Source of the DNA: Lineus longissimus
Lineage: Eukaryota; Nemertea; Pilidiophora; Heteronemertea; Lineidae
Direction: 5' to 3'
DNA length: 64,000 nt
Assembly (NCBI RefSeq): GCF_910592395.1
Contig: NC_088321.1
Location: 12,958,001 to 13,022,000, forward strand
Positions 44,901-55,503 of this stretch are shown piece by piece; position 1 is the first letter of the stretch; every line of letters starts with the position of its first letter. A model generated the notes under the pieces. That model did no database searches, was not told the DNA's origin, and saw nothing but the letters and a program-made list of their open reading frames with translations. The translations under genes and the position numbers were made by a program.

Positions 44901-47900
44901 CTTAGAATTTTTCCACGAAATAAAATGTGTCACCATCAGGAGTACATCACTGACCATTATTAACACTATTTAGGATGAGGACTTTAATCAGGAATAATGG
45001 GCCGAATTTACAAAGGGCGTTTAGCTTAAAACAGCGTTTAATGTCTGAATAGACAGAGTCAGGGCCTTGCAGGGTTTCTTCATGAAAACCGCATTAGGCC
45101 CTGAAACTGATTATGTAGAATTTACGCGCGTCTAACTCTTAAACACCCTTCGTAAATTCGGCCCATAATGTTTCTCTATAATGTTTATCTCCGTTCATAC
45201 CGTTTCTCGAACTCTGCGCTCTTCATCGGCCGTTCTTCTGTCTATCCCAAAGGCCAATGTCATGTCAGTCGGTGGTAGAGCATTTTCAATTGGAGCCCCT
45301 CAGCTGTGGAACAAACTTCCTTCAACTGTTAGGAACTGCAGCTCTCTGTTATCTTTCAAGGGACAACTGGAACATTTGCTTTTTAAAGAGGCCTATCAAG
45401 CGCTTTGAGCGGCCAGTTAATGGTTGGATACTGCGCTATATAAGACTCGTATTATTACTATTATAATCAATACTTTCAGGACCCAGACAGAGAAGACAAC
45501 TTTAAAGTTGCAATATCTGCACCAACAGGCGGCGCCACCCTGGGAGCAAGTAACTGCACTATTGTGTCACTTGTCAGAGATGACGGTAAGTGATATCTCC
45601 GCTGGGATGTTCCGCTACCTGGGGTGGGAGTGGGGTGGGGATGAGGGGTCGGGTCATACGAGAATATCAGGGGTGTAATGGTCAAGGAAGTGTGCCCTGG
45701 TCGTCTGCGAGTTTTAACACTACTTCTATCCTCAGCGTCATGGAACCATCCATCAGAATGAACCACAGACTAATTGGTGAATATTAACGTACTAAACAAC
45801 TTTCATAATGATTAACCCCATAAAATATAAAAATCGGTTTGTACCTACTCAGTCATTTCATGAAACGTCTCGATTCTTCAGCACTGCAGTAGCCTATAAT
45901 TCTTTAGGAAGTGACTACTTGGCAAGCCCGGCTTACCAAACAGCGACTTTTTCTTGTCCTGAATGGAGAGCCGAACTCATTAATATTAAAGTAAAGTCTC
46001 CAGCTCGCCAAACACGGCATATTTTTTACCTGTTTGGCAAGCCCGGCTGGCCGAACAGGGTAGCTTTTTAGTGCTGTTTGGCAAGCGGCTCTCCAAACAG
46101 GACAAAAAAAGATGCCTGTTCGGCGAGCGGCTTGCCAAATAGACCCGGCCAATTCTTTAACTCACGCCGTCGAAACCCACCTGATACAAAAGTATACAGT
46201 AGAACCACTCTATTAAGGACACCCTCGGGACTGACAAGTGCTGTCCTTAATAGAGAGGTGTCTTGATTAGAGAGGCCAAAACTAGTGTCCTTAATAGAGA
46301 GGTGTACGCTGAGGGAGGTTCCACTGTAGTACGTGTACTTTGTCCAAAATGTGTATATTTTCTGTGCGTCCATCTTTTAGATATACAACCGTTTAGGCAG
46401 TAGTTTCCTTTCTCGATAACGCGATGCATAGTTTTTCATTTCCAGAGTTTGACAGCTTGGTGAGCCGGCTGGTCGCCTCCACGAATGTCCAAGTGGACGA
46501 CCACAGGCCGCACGCGGCAAACTGGGCCGACCAATTCAAGCGGGCGATGGACGTCGGCGGGGACGTTAGGAATGCTAACGGACTGGACTACACGTTACAC
46601 TTCTTTACATTTGGCTGGAAGGTGAGGCGTTCGATCAATATACCTTGGCATCTTATTATTCTAGGCCTGGTTCTAAACCTGCCAGTCACCATTTTCATAC
46701 CATATTTTGCACAACTACAAGTTGCCTAAATGGCTTGCCGCCAGACAGATTGTTTGGGATAAATGTTGTCAATGTGGGAAGGAGGGCTACTGCTTACTCA
46801 TTCAGGGGTAAATCCGAAGCTCGTTCCTCCACCAGTTTTCAACAATTGTAATGGTTGGCTTCAGCATTTGGCAATTGAACAATGGAATAATCTAATGAAC
46901 ACTACATGGAACATCTTCGCACTTTTCTTCATCTGAACTGTAGCTGTCTTTCAGGTTCTGTTTGCCTTCCTTCCACCGCCCTCTATCGGCAATGGCTGGT
47001 TGACCTTCACCTTTAGTTTGACCTTGATAGGCGTGCTCAGCGTGTTCGTCGTTGACCTTGCCAAGATATTCGGGTGTTTGGCGGGATGTCGTGACACCGT
47101 GACCGCTATTACACTCATTGCCGTAGGCATTGGCTTGAGTGACCTCGTTGCCTGTTGCAGGTTGGTATTCTCTAACATAAGGCCTGTCTCCACATCGGCA
47201 TTTCGTGCTGCATTTCACGCAAGGGTTAATGGGGTGGCGGACTTTTGAAAAAAAACGTATAGATGGCATAGTGAGGCGTGCACCTCTTCAGAGGCAGTGG
47301 TCTAAGTAGAAAAAGTTGAAATTCGTGACAACATTTTTGGGGCAAGGCAAAATTGCAGTTATCATGATCGATTAGGCCATAACATCTCATAGTTATTCAT
47401 TTTGTTTTCTGTTTAAGATCTGCCAGACGCGAGAGATTTGCTGACGCAGCACTTATCGGCATCACGGCGAACTGCGGCATAAATGTCTTCCTTGGCTTGG
47501 GAATACCTTGGTTTGTTGGTGCCATCTATTGGAGCACAAAGGTAAGTTTCAACTTTGTCCTCTATAATGGTGACCAACACTCTTAGAAATATAGGTTTTT
47601 GAGCTTTGAAAACCCCGTGCGCAAAATGTTAAACGCAGCGCAGGAACGCTATGAAATAGAAAGTGCGTGAAATGGCTGTTCGAACATGCGTGAGAATGTG
47701 TGTAGCTTATCGCATAGAACAGCCGCAGTTATTGAGAGTAATTGTGGACAAAAATCAGTTCGACGATTTTCAACCGTTTGTCTGAAAGTAGGGCACGTGC
47801 CCCTATGTTGGCGATCGGATGAAAGGTGAAGTAAACAGTCTCAGGTTACACATTGCAATTTTTTCAGGGTTCTGCCTACATGGTTCCAGCGCTAACCTTC

Positions 47901-48110
47901 GACATAGGCTACATTATCTTTGTGGTGTTTACAGTTTTCTGGACGGCTGCCATGGTAATGAGGAGATTCATTCCCGCCTTCGGGAGTGGAGAGCTCGGCG
48001 GAAAGGTCATCCCGAAGTCACTGAGTACTGTCTTCCTGTTGGTTCTCTGGCTTGTTTTTGTACTTCTGACGTCACTTGGAGCTTACAAATACATAGCGAG
48101 CCCAGTGTAG
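38913..48110 (+). CDS. Na+/Ca2+ exchanger-like protein (SLC8 family), 11 exons, divergent alpha repeats
   Basis: Exons: 38913-39612, 40597-40664, 41127-41294, 41842-42014, 42553-42791, 44375-44607, 45480-45585, 46446-46621, 46955-47160, 47418-47541, 47868-48110. All phases agree and give 811 codons plus stop. The upstream acceptor (CTTTCAG, 38869) and an in-frame TGA at 38880 fix the start at ATG 38913. Residues ~35-230 hold the first membrane half, ~230-620 the cytosolic loop with two Calx-beta domains (~313-449 and ~450-527, keeping the IIDDD calcium-site string), and 622-811 the second membrane half. NCX hallmarks include FWNETV, GSSAFN, NVFLG and GELGG. The alpha-1 string normally GSSAPE reads GANCPV, losing the essential Glu. 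Alpha-2 reads GIGLSDLVAC, keeping the Asp. Exon 4 uses a weak acceptor (GCTGAG). Shorter than the usual ~900-970 residues. Transport activity is uncertain. Confidence 0.93.
41481..41500. repeat. G20 homopolymer in exchanger intron 3
   Basis: Twenty consecutive G on the plus strand. It may form G-quadruplex structure and is prone to length error. Confidence 0.9.
41605..41786 (+). repeat. dispersed palindromic repeat, copy in exchanger intron 3
   Basis: The shared 3' part reads CCCCGCGAAACAGCTTTCAA then GATCGATAAGCC and CCGGCAAGGGCAAACG. The 5' part GGCCTAGCCC...ACACGGTCTA matches the inverted copy at 59181-59325. It looks like a short MITE or SINE of ~150-180 bp. Confidence 0.65.
42186..42320 (-). 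repeat. dispersed palindromic repeat, copy in exchanger intron 4
   Basis: Read on the minus strand it gives TTAGGCC/AAATTCC..GGGCAAG..ATAACATCGACCCC, matching the family at 59181-59325. Its central GTTTCGAGGGGTCGATG end is the inverted half of the palindrome. Confidence 0.6.
43938..44005 (-). mobile_element. LINE 3'-tail fragment
   Basis: On the minus strand: a GCGCTTTAGAAATGTC-like stretch followed by TTGATTGATTGATTGAT. This is the form of 3' ends of CR1/L2-type LINEs with a short tandem tail. Only the tail is recognisable. Confidence 0.45.
44998..45165. mobile_element. Harbinger-like MITE (168 bp) in exchanger intron 6
   Basis: The ends are exact inverted repeats: TGGGCCGAATTTAC and GTAAATTCGGCCCA. 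Inner matches extend them (AAGGGCGTTTA / TAAACACCCTT). It is flanked by TAA on both sides, consistent with the 3-bp target duplication of PIF/Harbinger elements. Confidence 0.75.
45181..45475 (+). mobile_element. CR1/L2-like LINE 3' fragment in exchanger intron 6
   Basis: The 75-codon frame 45181-45408 contains GGRAFSIGAPQLWNKLPS and then FKGQLEHLLF. This is the typical C-terminal end of a CR1/L2/jockey-type reverse transcriptase. It is followed by GCGCTATATAAG and a TATTATTACTATTAT tail. The rest of the element is absent (5' truncation), and it ends just before the acceptor of exon 7. Confidence 0.85.
45915..46142. repeat. cluster of palindromic GTTTGGCAAGC motifs
   Basis: About five copies of a motif of the form CTGTTTGGCAAGC..GGCT..GCCAAACAG occur within 230 bp, on both strands, in exchanger intron 7. 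Each can form a small hairpin. Confidence 0.7.
46195..46328. mobile_element. MITE with TACAGTAGAACC ends
   Basis: Starts TACAGTAGAACCACTCTATT and ends GGTTCCACTGTA, an imperfect inverted pair. The inner sequence AATAGAGAGGTGT / TATTAAGGACACCC also repeats in inverted form. A diverged relative is at ~59467-59585. TA at the ends suggests a Tc1/mariner-type target. Confidence 0.7.
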
Positions 48111-48892
48111 GAAAAAAAACATTACTTTGCATTACCTTGAGCAAGTTAGTTTAAATACACGTTGCACAGAGTTGTTCCCATATCCTCTCGATGACCTACT
48201 CTAAGCGATGACCACGTGTTTTATAGCGATCGGCTAAAGTAGAACATGTAGAAAGTGTGAAGAGAGAAACAAGTAGGAAAAAAGTACAGAAAAACGCGGA
48301 ACTTCAGACAATCTGAAAACCTCTACCTTACTTTCAGCAGTCCCCGATATGTAGCAGCTAAATTTGCTTCGCAGCTTCAAAATTGGCACAATCAGATCAT
48401 CCTCCAGCAAAAGGTTTTCAGAAAAAATCCTGCTGAACACTCTACCTCTCATAGAACGCAAAAAGTTTCCTTAAATTTAATGACGTCATTAATACGAGAG
48501 CCAATCAGTCGCCTGAAGTAGGGTTGTACGATAATTCCCATCTCGTGATCGGTACGAACCTTGTATTCACTATTTAGCCGGTTTGGGCCCGTCTGCTACA
48601 GAGGCTTATTGTAAGTAAGATAAGCCCCTTGTACAGTCGCCCCTAAACCAGTAAAATTGCGTCGACGTCGTTTATAACAATGGTACGAAAAGCAAATTAC
48701 TGAATCCAACGCGCAAGAAAACGATGGGTACAATATAATTGGAACCATTTAGAGACAGTGATTTTCACAGATTTTAGATTTTCACACTCTGTTTCGATTT
48801 TGTTCTCTGGGGTTGAATTTATCATTGATGAAAATGAAATTCGCACATCAAACTTTCAACATCCATACAATGTATACATCTTTGACGCATTC

Positions 48893-49056
48893 CAGGGCTG
48901 GGTTGTTCAAAAGGACACAATTCACGTTATCCCTAACGGTCACGTTAAGTATACTTATAGACGTTATCTCTTTCAGTTAAACCCATTAAAATGTTCACGT
49001 TAAGACTTAACATTTCAGTTAAACCTAACGTTGTTTTGAACAACTCAGCCCAGGGC
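48893..49056. mobile_element. MITE (~160 bp) between exchanger and GPCR
   Basis: The ends CAGGGCTGGGTTGTTCAAAA and TTTTGAACAACTCAGCCC are near-perfect inverted repeats. The inside repeats AACGTTATC/CACGTTAAG-type words. No coding capacity. Confidence 0.65.
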
Positions 49057-49089
49057 TTTGACTTAACTATACTAACTAGTACATCAAAT

Positions 49090-49553
49090 TGAAGTAACGA
49101 CATATAATTTTTTATATATAATTTATAATTTATAATTTATTCAAACTGATACATAGGCCACCGGCCCTTTACAGCATAATAAACAATGTAACCGGCATGA
49201 TATATACAATAATGATGCAATACATGTATTTCATAGATAAGTACTGACATAGGCTATTTTATTAGAGTAAACTAGGCATCCCGCCTTCGTTTCTTAGCTT
49301 TTAATAGGAACATAGATATATTGCGTAAGACGTCATAGCGTTTAGAGGACATAGTGTTTATGAATGATTGGATATTTGGTCTGCTGAACGGTAAATACAA
49401 GGCACGTAAGTCCTGTAGAAAAACACAAACATTTAATATATGATATCGGGTGAACTTGAACAGTGGAGTAACTTTGAACACCCCTTGAAAGATTTGGTGT
49501 GGTGAAGAACATCCCCAGCAGGCGTTAAAAGTTACCCCACTTTTCAAAAGCAC
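49090..49553 (-). mobile_element. probable LINE 3' end, minus strand
   Basis: A 93-codon minus frame (49553-49272) ends in SSKRYDVLRNISMFLLKAKK and a stop. It is followed on that strand by GGGCCGGTGGCCTATGTATC, then GTTTGAATAAATTATAAATT repeats as an A/T-rich tail. This arrangement (end of an ORF, short 3' region, low-complexity tail) fits a LINE 3' fragment. The family is not recognised with certainty. Confidence 0.5.
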
Positions 49554-49845
49554 CCCAAGAAGGTTTTTCCGCTACCCGATAATTGTTCGGTTAACTAGTG
49601 GTAGCCTTAAGTGAAATTTGTAACCATAAGTTTGTTATAGTTTCGTTGTATTCATTTTTGATAAAGATAGCTATTTTGTTTTCAATCGAAACATTTCTCT
49701 TTCTCATTGACTATTCAGGAAAATCAATTTTTGCAATCCGCACATATATATTCTCTCAACTGCAACGGCGGAATACGACTCGGTCTTTTACTGACGTTCC
49801 ATGCTGGTATCTGGTATATCAGGATACAAGTAGGCTATCTTTTTG

Positions 49846-52015
49846 TTATTTTGCTACCGAACATGACATTAGCTGTTTAAAAACTTCAACGGCATCGCGT
49901 CTGTATTTCGCACCGCCCCCTATGCAGTACATATAGAAGTTAATCGCATAATTGTAAAACCATAGATTAAGAACAGCAAAGACTTGCACGTTATATCGCA
50001 GATTCCAGTACTTGCCGTCCATATTGTATATCTCACCAAGAGCTGGCAAATCCATCAGCAGGTTGTAAAGTCGATACGGAACTGACGTCACTACATACGC
50101 GAGGCTGACAAATATGAGCATGCGCGTTAAATGCTTCTCCTCCTTCCGTCCCTCATGACCTTGACCGCTCATTTTTGCTCTTTTTGACGAAGCGTTTTTC
50201 ACTGTCACGATGATGACTATATTACAGCCGATAATGATAATGAACGGACCAACGGTGCCCATCAACAAATGTATCGTGCAGGCAATAACTTCTAGGTCAG
50301 GGTGGCCTGGGATTTGAGTGATGAGGGCTTCGGTTCCTAAAAACAAACACTACACATCTGTATATAAACAGTCGTGAACGTGCTTCAAAAAGTACTAGTG
50401 GTTCGAGCTGCCCTCTCTCCCGGCACACCCTAATGCAAGTATCAATTCGTGTCTTGTACCCCCCCCTCCTCAAGGGTACGACACCTTATCACCCTATAAC
50501 GACATCTTAAGGCTCAAGCATCACCCTTTTTTCACCAATGCTACTTTTTCTTTCGTCAAGACATCACCATCCATCAACAATACGTATATCAGTTATCACC
50601 ATCATATAAAGTAACCGGACTAATTTTACTGGGTAAGGCTGTATGTTCGACAAGACATCGACACATTAGCATCCTTATTCTTTCCAGCTTCGCCAAATTT
50701 TCACTAAAGGAAAAATAAATACTACTCAAGCATCGGCAAAGATTAGTGGTGATAGCTTAACTACCCTTGAGGAGGGGGGTACAAGAAACGAATTGATACT
50801 TGCATAAAGGAGATATAAGGTCCCCGTGGTTCTATTATAGCCAAGAACTGTTGTAGCCTCCATGTGCATTGACGTGTTCTGCCAGCTGTTCTCTACAGTT
50901 TAGGGATTGTAAATGTACTGCTCCCTCTAAAGATATTTCGCAAAAATGTACACTTTTTTACCAGCAGAATTATATAACATAAGCTTTTTAATTACCTGTC
51001 ACTTTGTTTTTCACATACACCATAATGAACGGAACCTGGAGGTTGAATAGTATAGATGAAACTGTAGTGAATACAACTGTCTTGATAGCCCTTGATGTGG
51101 TGCACAGTCTGGGAGCCGCCATCGCAAACCTCACAGCTATCAGCCGATCTATACTCATCTCAGCCAGGAAGAAGCCTGAGGCCATAGCGTACATGTACAC
51201 CGTGCAGTAGTTTAACCTGAAAAGATGCATTATGACCTACATCACATACATCGTAGCGTACATGAACACAGTGCAGAAGTTTAACCTCAAAATATGCATT
51301 ATGATCTATAGCACATTCATCGTAGCTTTCATGCACACAGTGCAGTAGTTTAACCTGGAAAGATGCATTATGATCTATAGCACATTCATCGTAGCGTACA
51401 TGCACACAGTGCAGTAGTTTAACCTCAAAAGATGCATTGTGATCTATAGCACATTCATCGTAGCGTACATGCACACAGTGCAGTAGTTTAACCTGGAAAG
51501 ATGCATTCTGATCTATAGCACATTCATCGTTGTGTACATGCACACAGTGCAGTAGTTTAACCTGGAAAAATGCATTATGATCTATAGCACATACATCGTA
51601 GCGTTCATGCACACAGTGCAGTAGTTTAGACTCTATTTTTAAGAGTGCAATCCACTGATGAGGCCTACATGATGTATCCTTACGGCTGAGCTACTTACCG
51701 AAATAAGGCCTCTCTCAAGCTTTCTTCCACTTGTCCCAACTCGAAATAAACTACCGTTTGAAAAATTGCGTGTTGGATGAGCATGAACGTGTCAGCCACA
51801 GCCATAGCCATCATGTAGATACACGGGGATAACGCACGGTTGTTCTTCCTGTTGGCTACCAAGATTGACAAGATATTGCCGGGCACACCAATCGACACTG
51901 GCAGCATCCATAGGTAGCGAGTGAGGATTTGGTAAGCCAAGACGAACATGGGGTACTCATCGATAGACTCGGTTGTTTTGTATTTTGTCGTGACATATCT
52001 GTAGTATTGCTCCAT
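49846..52015 (-). CDS. class A (rhodopsin-like) GPCR, peptide-receptor type, 3 exons
   Basis: Exons on the minus strand: 52015-51699, 51216-50996, 50336-49846. They join in phase to give 342 residues. The open frame continues above 52015 only with a non-ATG start, so ATG 52013-52015 (MEQYYRYV) is chosen. Seven membrane segments are visible. TM1 has GVPGNILSILVA, TM2 AMAVADTFML with the conserved Asp, and TM3 starts at Cys in NYCTVYMY and ends SIDRLIAV (DRL in place of DRY). TM5 and TM6 lie in exon 3; TM6 has SVPYRL without the usual CWxP Trp. TM7 ends INFYMY in place of NPxxY. These variants are common in invertebrate neuropeptide receptors of the FMRFamide-like type; the ligand cannot be named. 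The intron between exons 1 and 2 holds a 69-bp minisatellite and the next intron a foldback element. Confidence 0.85.
50434..50804. mobile_element. foldback/MITE element in GPCR intron 2
   Basis: Arms 50434-50479 and 50762-50804 are inverted copies (TGCAAGTATCAATTCGTGTC on the left). Weaker inverted similarity continues inward (TCAAGCATC / GATGCTTGA). Total ~370 bp, no frame. Confidence 0.75.
51183..51630. repeat. 69-bp minisatellite, about seven copies, derived from a GPCR splice boundary
   Basis: GTGCAG recurs at exactly 69-bp spacing (51202, 51271, 51340, 51409, 51478, 51547, 51616). The first copy is the true exon 2 start of the GPCR gene. Every other copy carries the same acceptor (on the minus strand TTTCCAG or TTTTGAG before GTTAAACTACTGC). 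The array is open in a different frame for 150 codons with a 23-residue period. In the receptor frame each intronic copy contains a TAG. Confidence 0.92.
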
Positions 52016-53695
52016 TGCGCCACCGAGAACTAGGCGGTCATTTATTTGTATCGTAGGAGAGGAGGAATGACAACTGAAAAAAACGTCAGTCACTGCTTGA
52101 TCTACCCATTTCTATTTCTAAGGAAACGAGAACTATTCTCGGTGAATTGGTTCTCAGAACAGGATAGCCAAACCCAACTAATGCACAAATTCTGGTGAAT
52201 AAGATATAAATATTAATAGAAGAATGGATGTAGGTGATGTTTAAACCGTTTTGATCATCTTCACAATGAAAAAAAACAACACGAAATATCAGTATGGGCA
52301 CCATCCACGTGGGTGATTTTCCATCTATTTGGCGTATATCAGGATGAGGACAGCCCAGTTGCTTTCTTATTGAGCCAATGGGATCCTTTCCTACACGAAT
52401 AATGCGAACACTAGCCGAACAACAACCATCCGAAGCCTGGTCTAAGGTGAAACACTCACACACACACACCCTCTCAGATACTTCATCCGTTCAATACCAG
52501 TTCGAATTGTCCGTTCGTATGTTCTAGTATATCATCGCGATCTCTCAGTTTTGTCACGCTTTTCAATTTTATGCCTTTATTGAGGCAAATCTGCGCTTGA
52601 GAACCTTCCAGCAAAAAGATTTCGAATATCCCTCCTACTGAGTTTTATTTATAATCCTGATAAACTTGATCGCTGGGCAAATTTGTTGTTAAGCAACCGT
52701 TGGTCTTGCTGTGAGAGATCTTGCTAACTCTTTAATTTTTTTTAGCAAAAACAACTAATTTGGTAATTCCTATTGCACCAACAATGAAATTAGTAAAAAC
52801 GAACCATTGATAAGTTGTTCCAACGAAAAAAAGTAGTAAAAACTATCATTAAAATGGTTAGAAATTACAATTTTGATAATTAATTAACTAATTTCACAGT
52901 CGGTGAAATAGCAACTACCAGAGTAGTAAATCATACTATTAAATTGTTACTTTTACTATTTAATTGTAAGAGTGACCTGCAGGTGCTGTGACTGCTGGTC
53001 GAGTTGATGTCCCTGAACCAATTCCTATTGCTGAAAACCAGCTGAATTATCTTTGAATTATGTTATATCGGAATATGTGGAAATGTGCAGGATTTCAGTC
53101 GGACTGTAGGTTATAAATCTTACCTCCAGCACAGATTTGCGATTATATTATGCAACCTTATACAATGTACAGTCCGATACGACATCCCCTGATCTCGAGG
53201 AAACCAAGTTATGACCACGAAGTCCCGGGCATAGATCGATTCTGACGCATCTAATTACTAATAAATGGTCCATTTTCTGCGATCATACAAAGGCACCTCT
53301 TGGTTAGCCCCTGGCAGCACTGCCTGGGCCATTAATGCAATACGCGCTCTCAGTTTTCACGATTTCCAATTCACAATAGCTTTTGCAACCCAGTACGATA
53401 ATGGCACACGAACACGAATCACTCATATGTATAATGTAATCGTACTAAACTAATGTAAGTTCAATTTATTTGGTGTAACTTCGACGGCATGTAAAAATAA
53501 ACGACTCTTGGTAGAACACGAGGCCGAAATACAGCTGATCAGCCATCATTCCAGATGCAACTCTGTCTAAAGGGCGAGAAGTGACTATGTTTTCAACAAG
53601 TAGGCAACAAAAACCTTTAGTGATCAAATGACCCACAGATTTATTTAATTTTAAAGAAGGCCTGATTTAATATCTTATTATGCAACCAAAAGGGG

Positions 53696-53746
53696 GAATG
53701 ATTCTTCACAAACTCCCATGGCATCCTGTCTGTACTTTGCACTAAC
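53696..53746 (-). pseudogene. GPCR C-terminal relic
   Basis: The minus strand reads VSAKYRQDAMGVCEESF, closely similar in DNA and protein to the tail of the neighbouring receptor (GAKYRRDAVEVFKQLM). Nothing GPCR-like is visible on either side, so this is probably the leftover of a tandem paralogue. The surrounding 52016-53690 and 53750-54350 hold no recognisable gene; 52740-52985 is A/T-rich. Confidence 0.45.
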
Positions 53747-54359
53747 CTCCCTGATTTTATTTGGAGGGACTGGGGCAGAAATTAGAACCCTTTTGACCTA
53801 CCCCTACCCTTCTCGATGCAGCCCTAATGAGTTTGGCGTACAGTCATATTTAAAAAAACCAGGACACTGCAGTTCTGCACTATCGTACCTGTGACCTGAG
53901 AAACGCATTTTAAGAGCCCCGTGACTCGCATGATTGAGTTCATTTCAAACTTGACATTTTGGTCAGTGATAAGAACAATGAGTTGTCTACATTTTTATCG
54001 AGTGTAATACATATCCGCGGAAATAAGGCCGGATCAATTCCATTTTAAAGTTTTGTCGTTTTTCGTGCGTGCAGGGTATTATCATAACTTGAATTTTGTA
54101 TTAGACGTTTATCAGTCATAGCTATTGAAAGATAGATACAACCTACCTATGAATTCATACATTGACTTTATAAATGCAACGTTGACCTGGTCTAACTAAG
54201 TCCGCGGCTAGATAATAGGTCTTTTGACACGGTAGACCTATGAATGAAGTACACATCACTGTAAAATATGAATGAAAGAATAACAAACATTATAATCCCA
54301 TCATCATTATTGTTGTCATCTTCATTCAAAACCTGATATCACACATTTTCATCATTTAT

Positions 54360-54760
54360 CACAACTCACAGTTGATAGAGGCGTGGTGACCGTCGATTAC
54401 GTCACGCTATCGTCGTTTACGGGACTCCGTCGCGGCCGCAAAAACCCTCTTTACATTTGCATTTTTACGCAGAGAATTTCCTTCTCGGTGTATTTAAAAC
54501 GCTTCATCAGAAGACATCGTCATTGAATGAGGAACCGGCGTTAAGATAAATGCCAGTGGCGGCCGTGGCGGCGCCACAATCGATCGTACCTTCTGACGCC
54601 ATGACGTCATTTTCTGGTCTGTTGACGTCGCATGAGGTCAATCACGGCAAACCATTGCGTACATTTTTGCACAGGATTTCAACAACAGAAAACGTGCCCA
54701 ATAACTGGCATCGCGCATATTTTCCGCAAAATTATCTTAAGAAACTGATAGCTCAATAGA
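54360..54760. other. CpG-richer segment without assigned gene
   Basis: Contrasts with AT-rich surroundings. It has GCGGCCGC, a TTACGTCAC CRE-like site and TGACGTCAT. A short plus frame (54550-54759) has no recognisable domain. It could be a promoter or first exon of an unrecognised transcript. The rest of 54761-55270 and 55510-56310 shows nothing I can support. Confidence 0.25.
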
Positions 54761-55279
54761 TTTAAAACAGGAAGATGCAAACGTCGCCGATATCGGTCGA
54801 AAATAAGTGATCGTTTTCGGGCTCAGAAATAACATAATAATGCATTGGAAATGGAGAGTTTCGGTATGATAGATTGCAGCGCCACGCGGCGGATAAATCG
54901 CGCCGCTTCCTCATTATCACAGATCAAAATAGATAAAAAAACTGTGACTGTCGCCAAAAATATCCTCAGTGTAATGCACTGAGTATATTCGTGCATTGTA
55001 GTTCTCTGGTAGAGCAGTAGGGACAGTGGATCGGAGAAGCCGATGTTCGTTGCGTAACCGACAGTCACTACCTGGTTGATAGTCAGCCTCTCTTGATCGG
55101 TCCCCTTCATCATTGGCGATCACATCTTCACCATGATCGTCCTGAAACCCAACGATTTCAGCACATAATCAACAGATGTGGATTCTCACGATAACAATGT
55201 CTTTTATCGTTCTGTTTTTAAATTCATGTCTAATTTGCATGCATTTTAAAAGAGAAAACAGCCCATAACATAAACATAC

Positions 55280-55503
55280 ACTCGTAGAAATAAAGGCTTT
55301 TCAGCCCTTGAAAAAACTCCTTTTTCGGCTGACACAAATATGTAACCCTCGAAGATTTTTCAGAGAAGTTCCCTTAGGGGCTATTTTACAATCTCCAAAA
55401 GAAACTTGGGATCTTCATTTTACCTAAAGGGTGCATACTTGTGTTGGCCGAATAAAACGTTGAAGGTTTTTCAAATGCTCAAAAGCCTTTATTTCTGTCG
55501 AAC
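55280..55503. mobile_element. MITE of the AGAAATAAAGGC family
   Basis: Ends TAGAAATAAAGGCTTTTCAG and, inverted, CAAAAGCCTTTATTTCTGTC. About 220 bp. Inner words TATGCACCC and GGTAAAATGAA (inverted here) are shared with copies at ~56322-56540 and ~57160-57388. A fragment also lies at ~47578-47630. Confidence 0.7.

Noticed and set aside
47000-47248. Separate small gene on the plus strand at the alpha-2 exon
   Set aside because: It is in the same frame as exchanger exon 9 and simply runs past its donor.
51183-51630. Regularly spaced repeats resembling a CRISPR array
   Set aside because: Units are contiguous 69-bp tandem copies without unique spacers, in an animal intron, and derive from the neighbouring exon boundary.
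53265-53453. 62-codon frame between GPCR relic and GPCR
   Set aside because: Short, no domain, likely chance.
54823-55113. 96-codon minus-strand frame as a membrane protein exon
   Set aside because: One hydrophobic stretch, but no homology, no matching exon and no clear splice sites.
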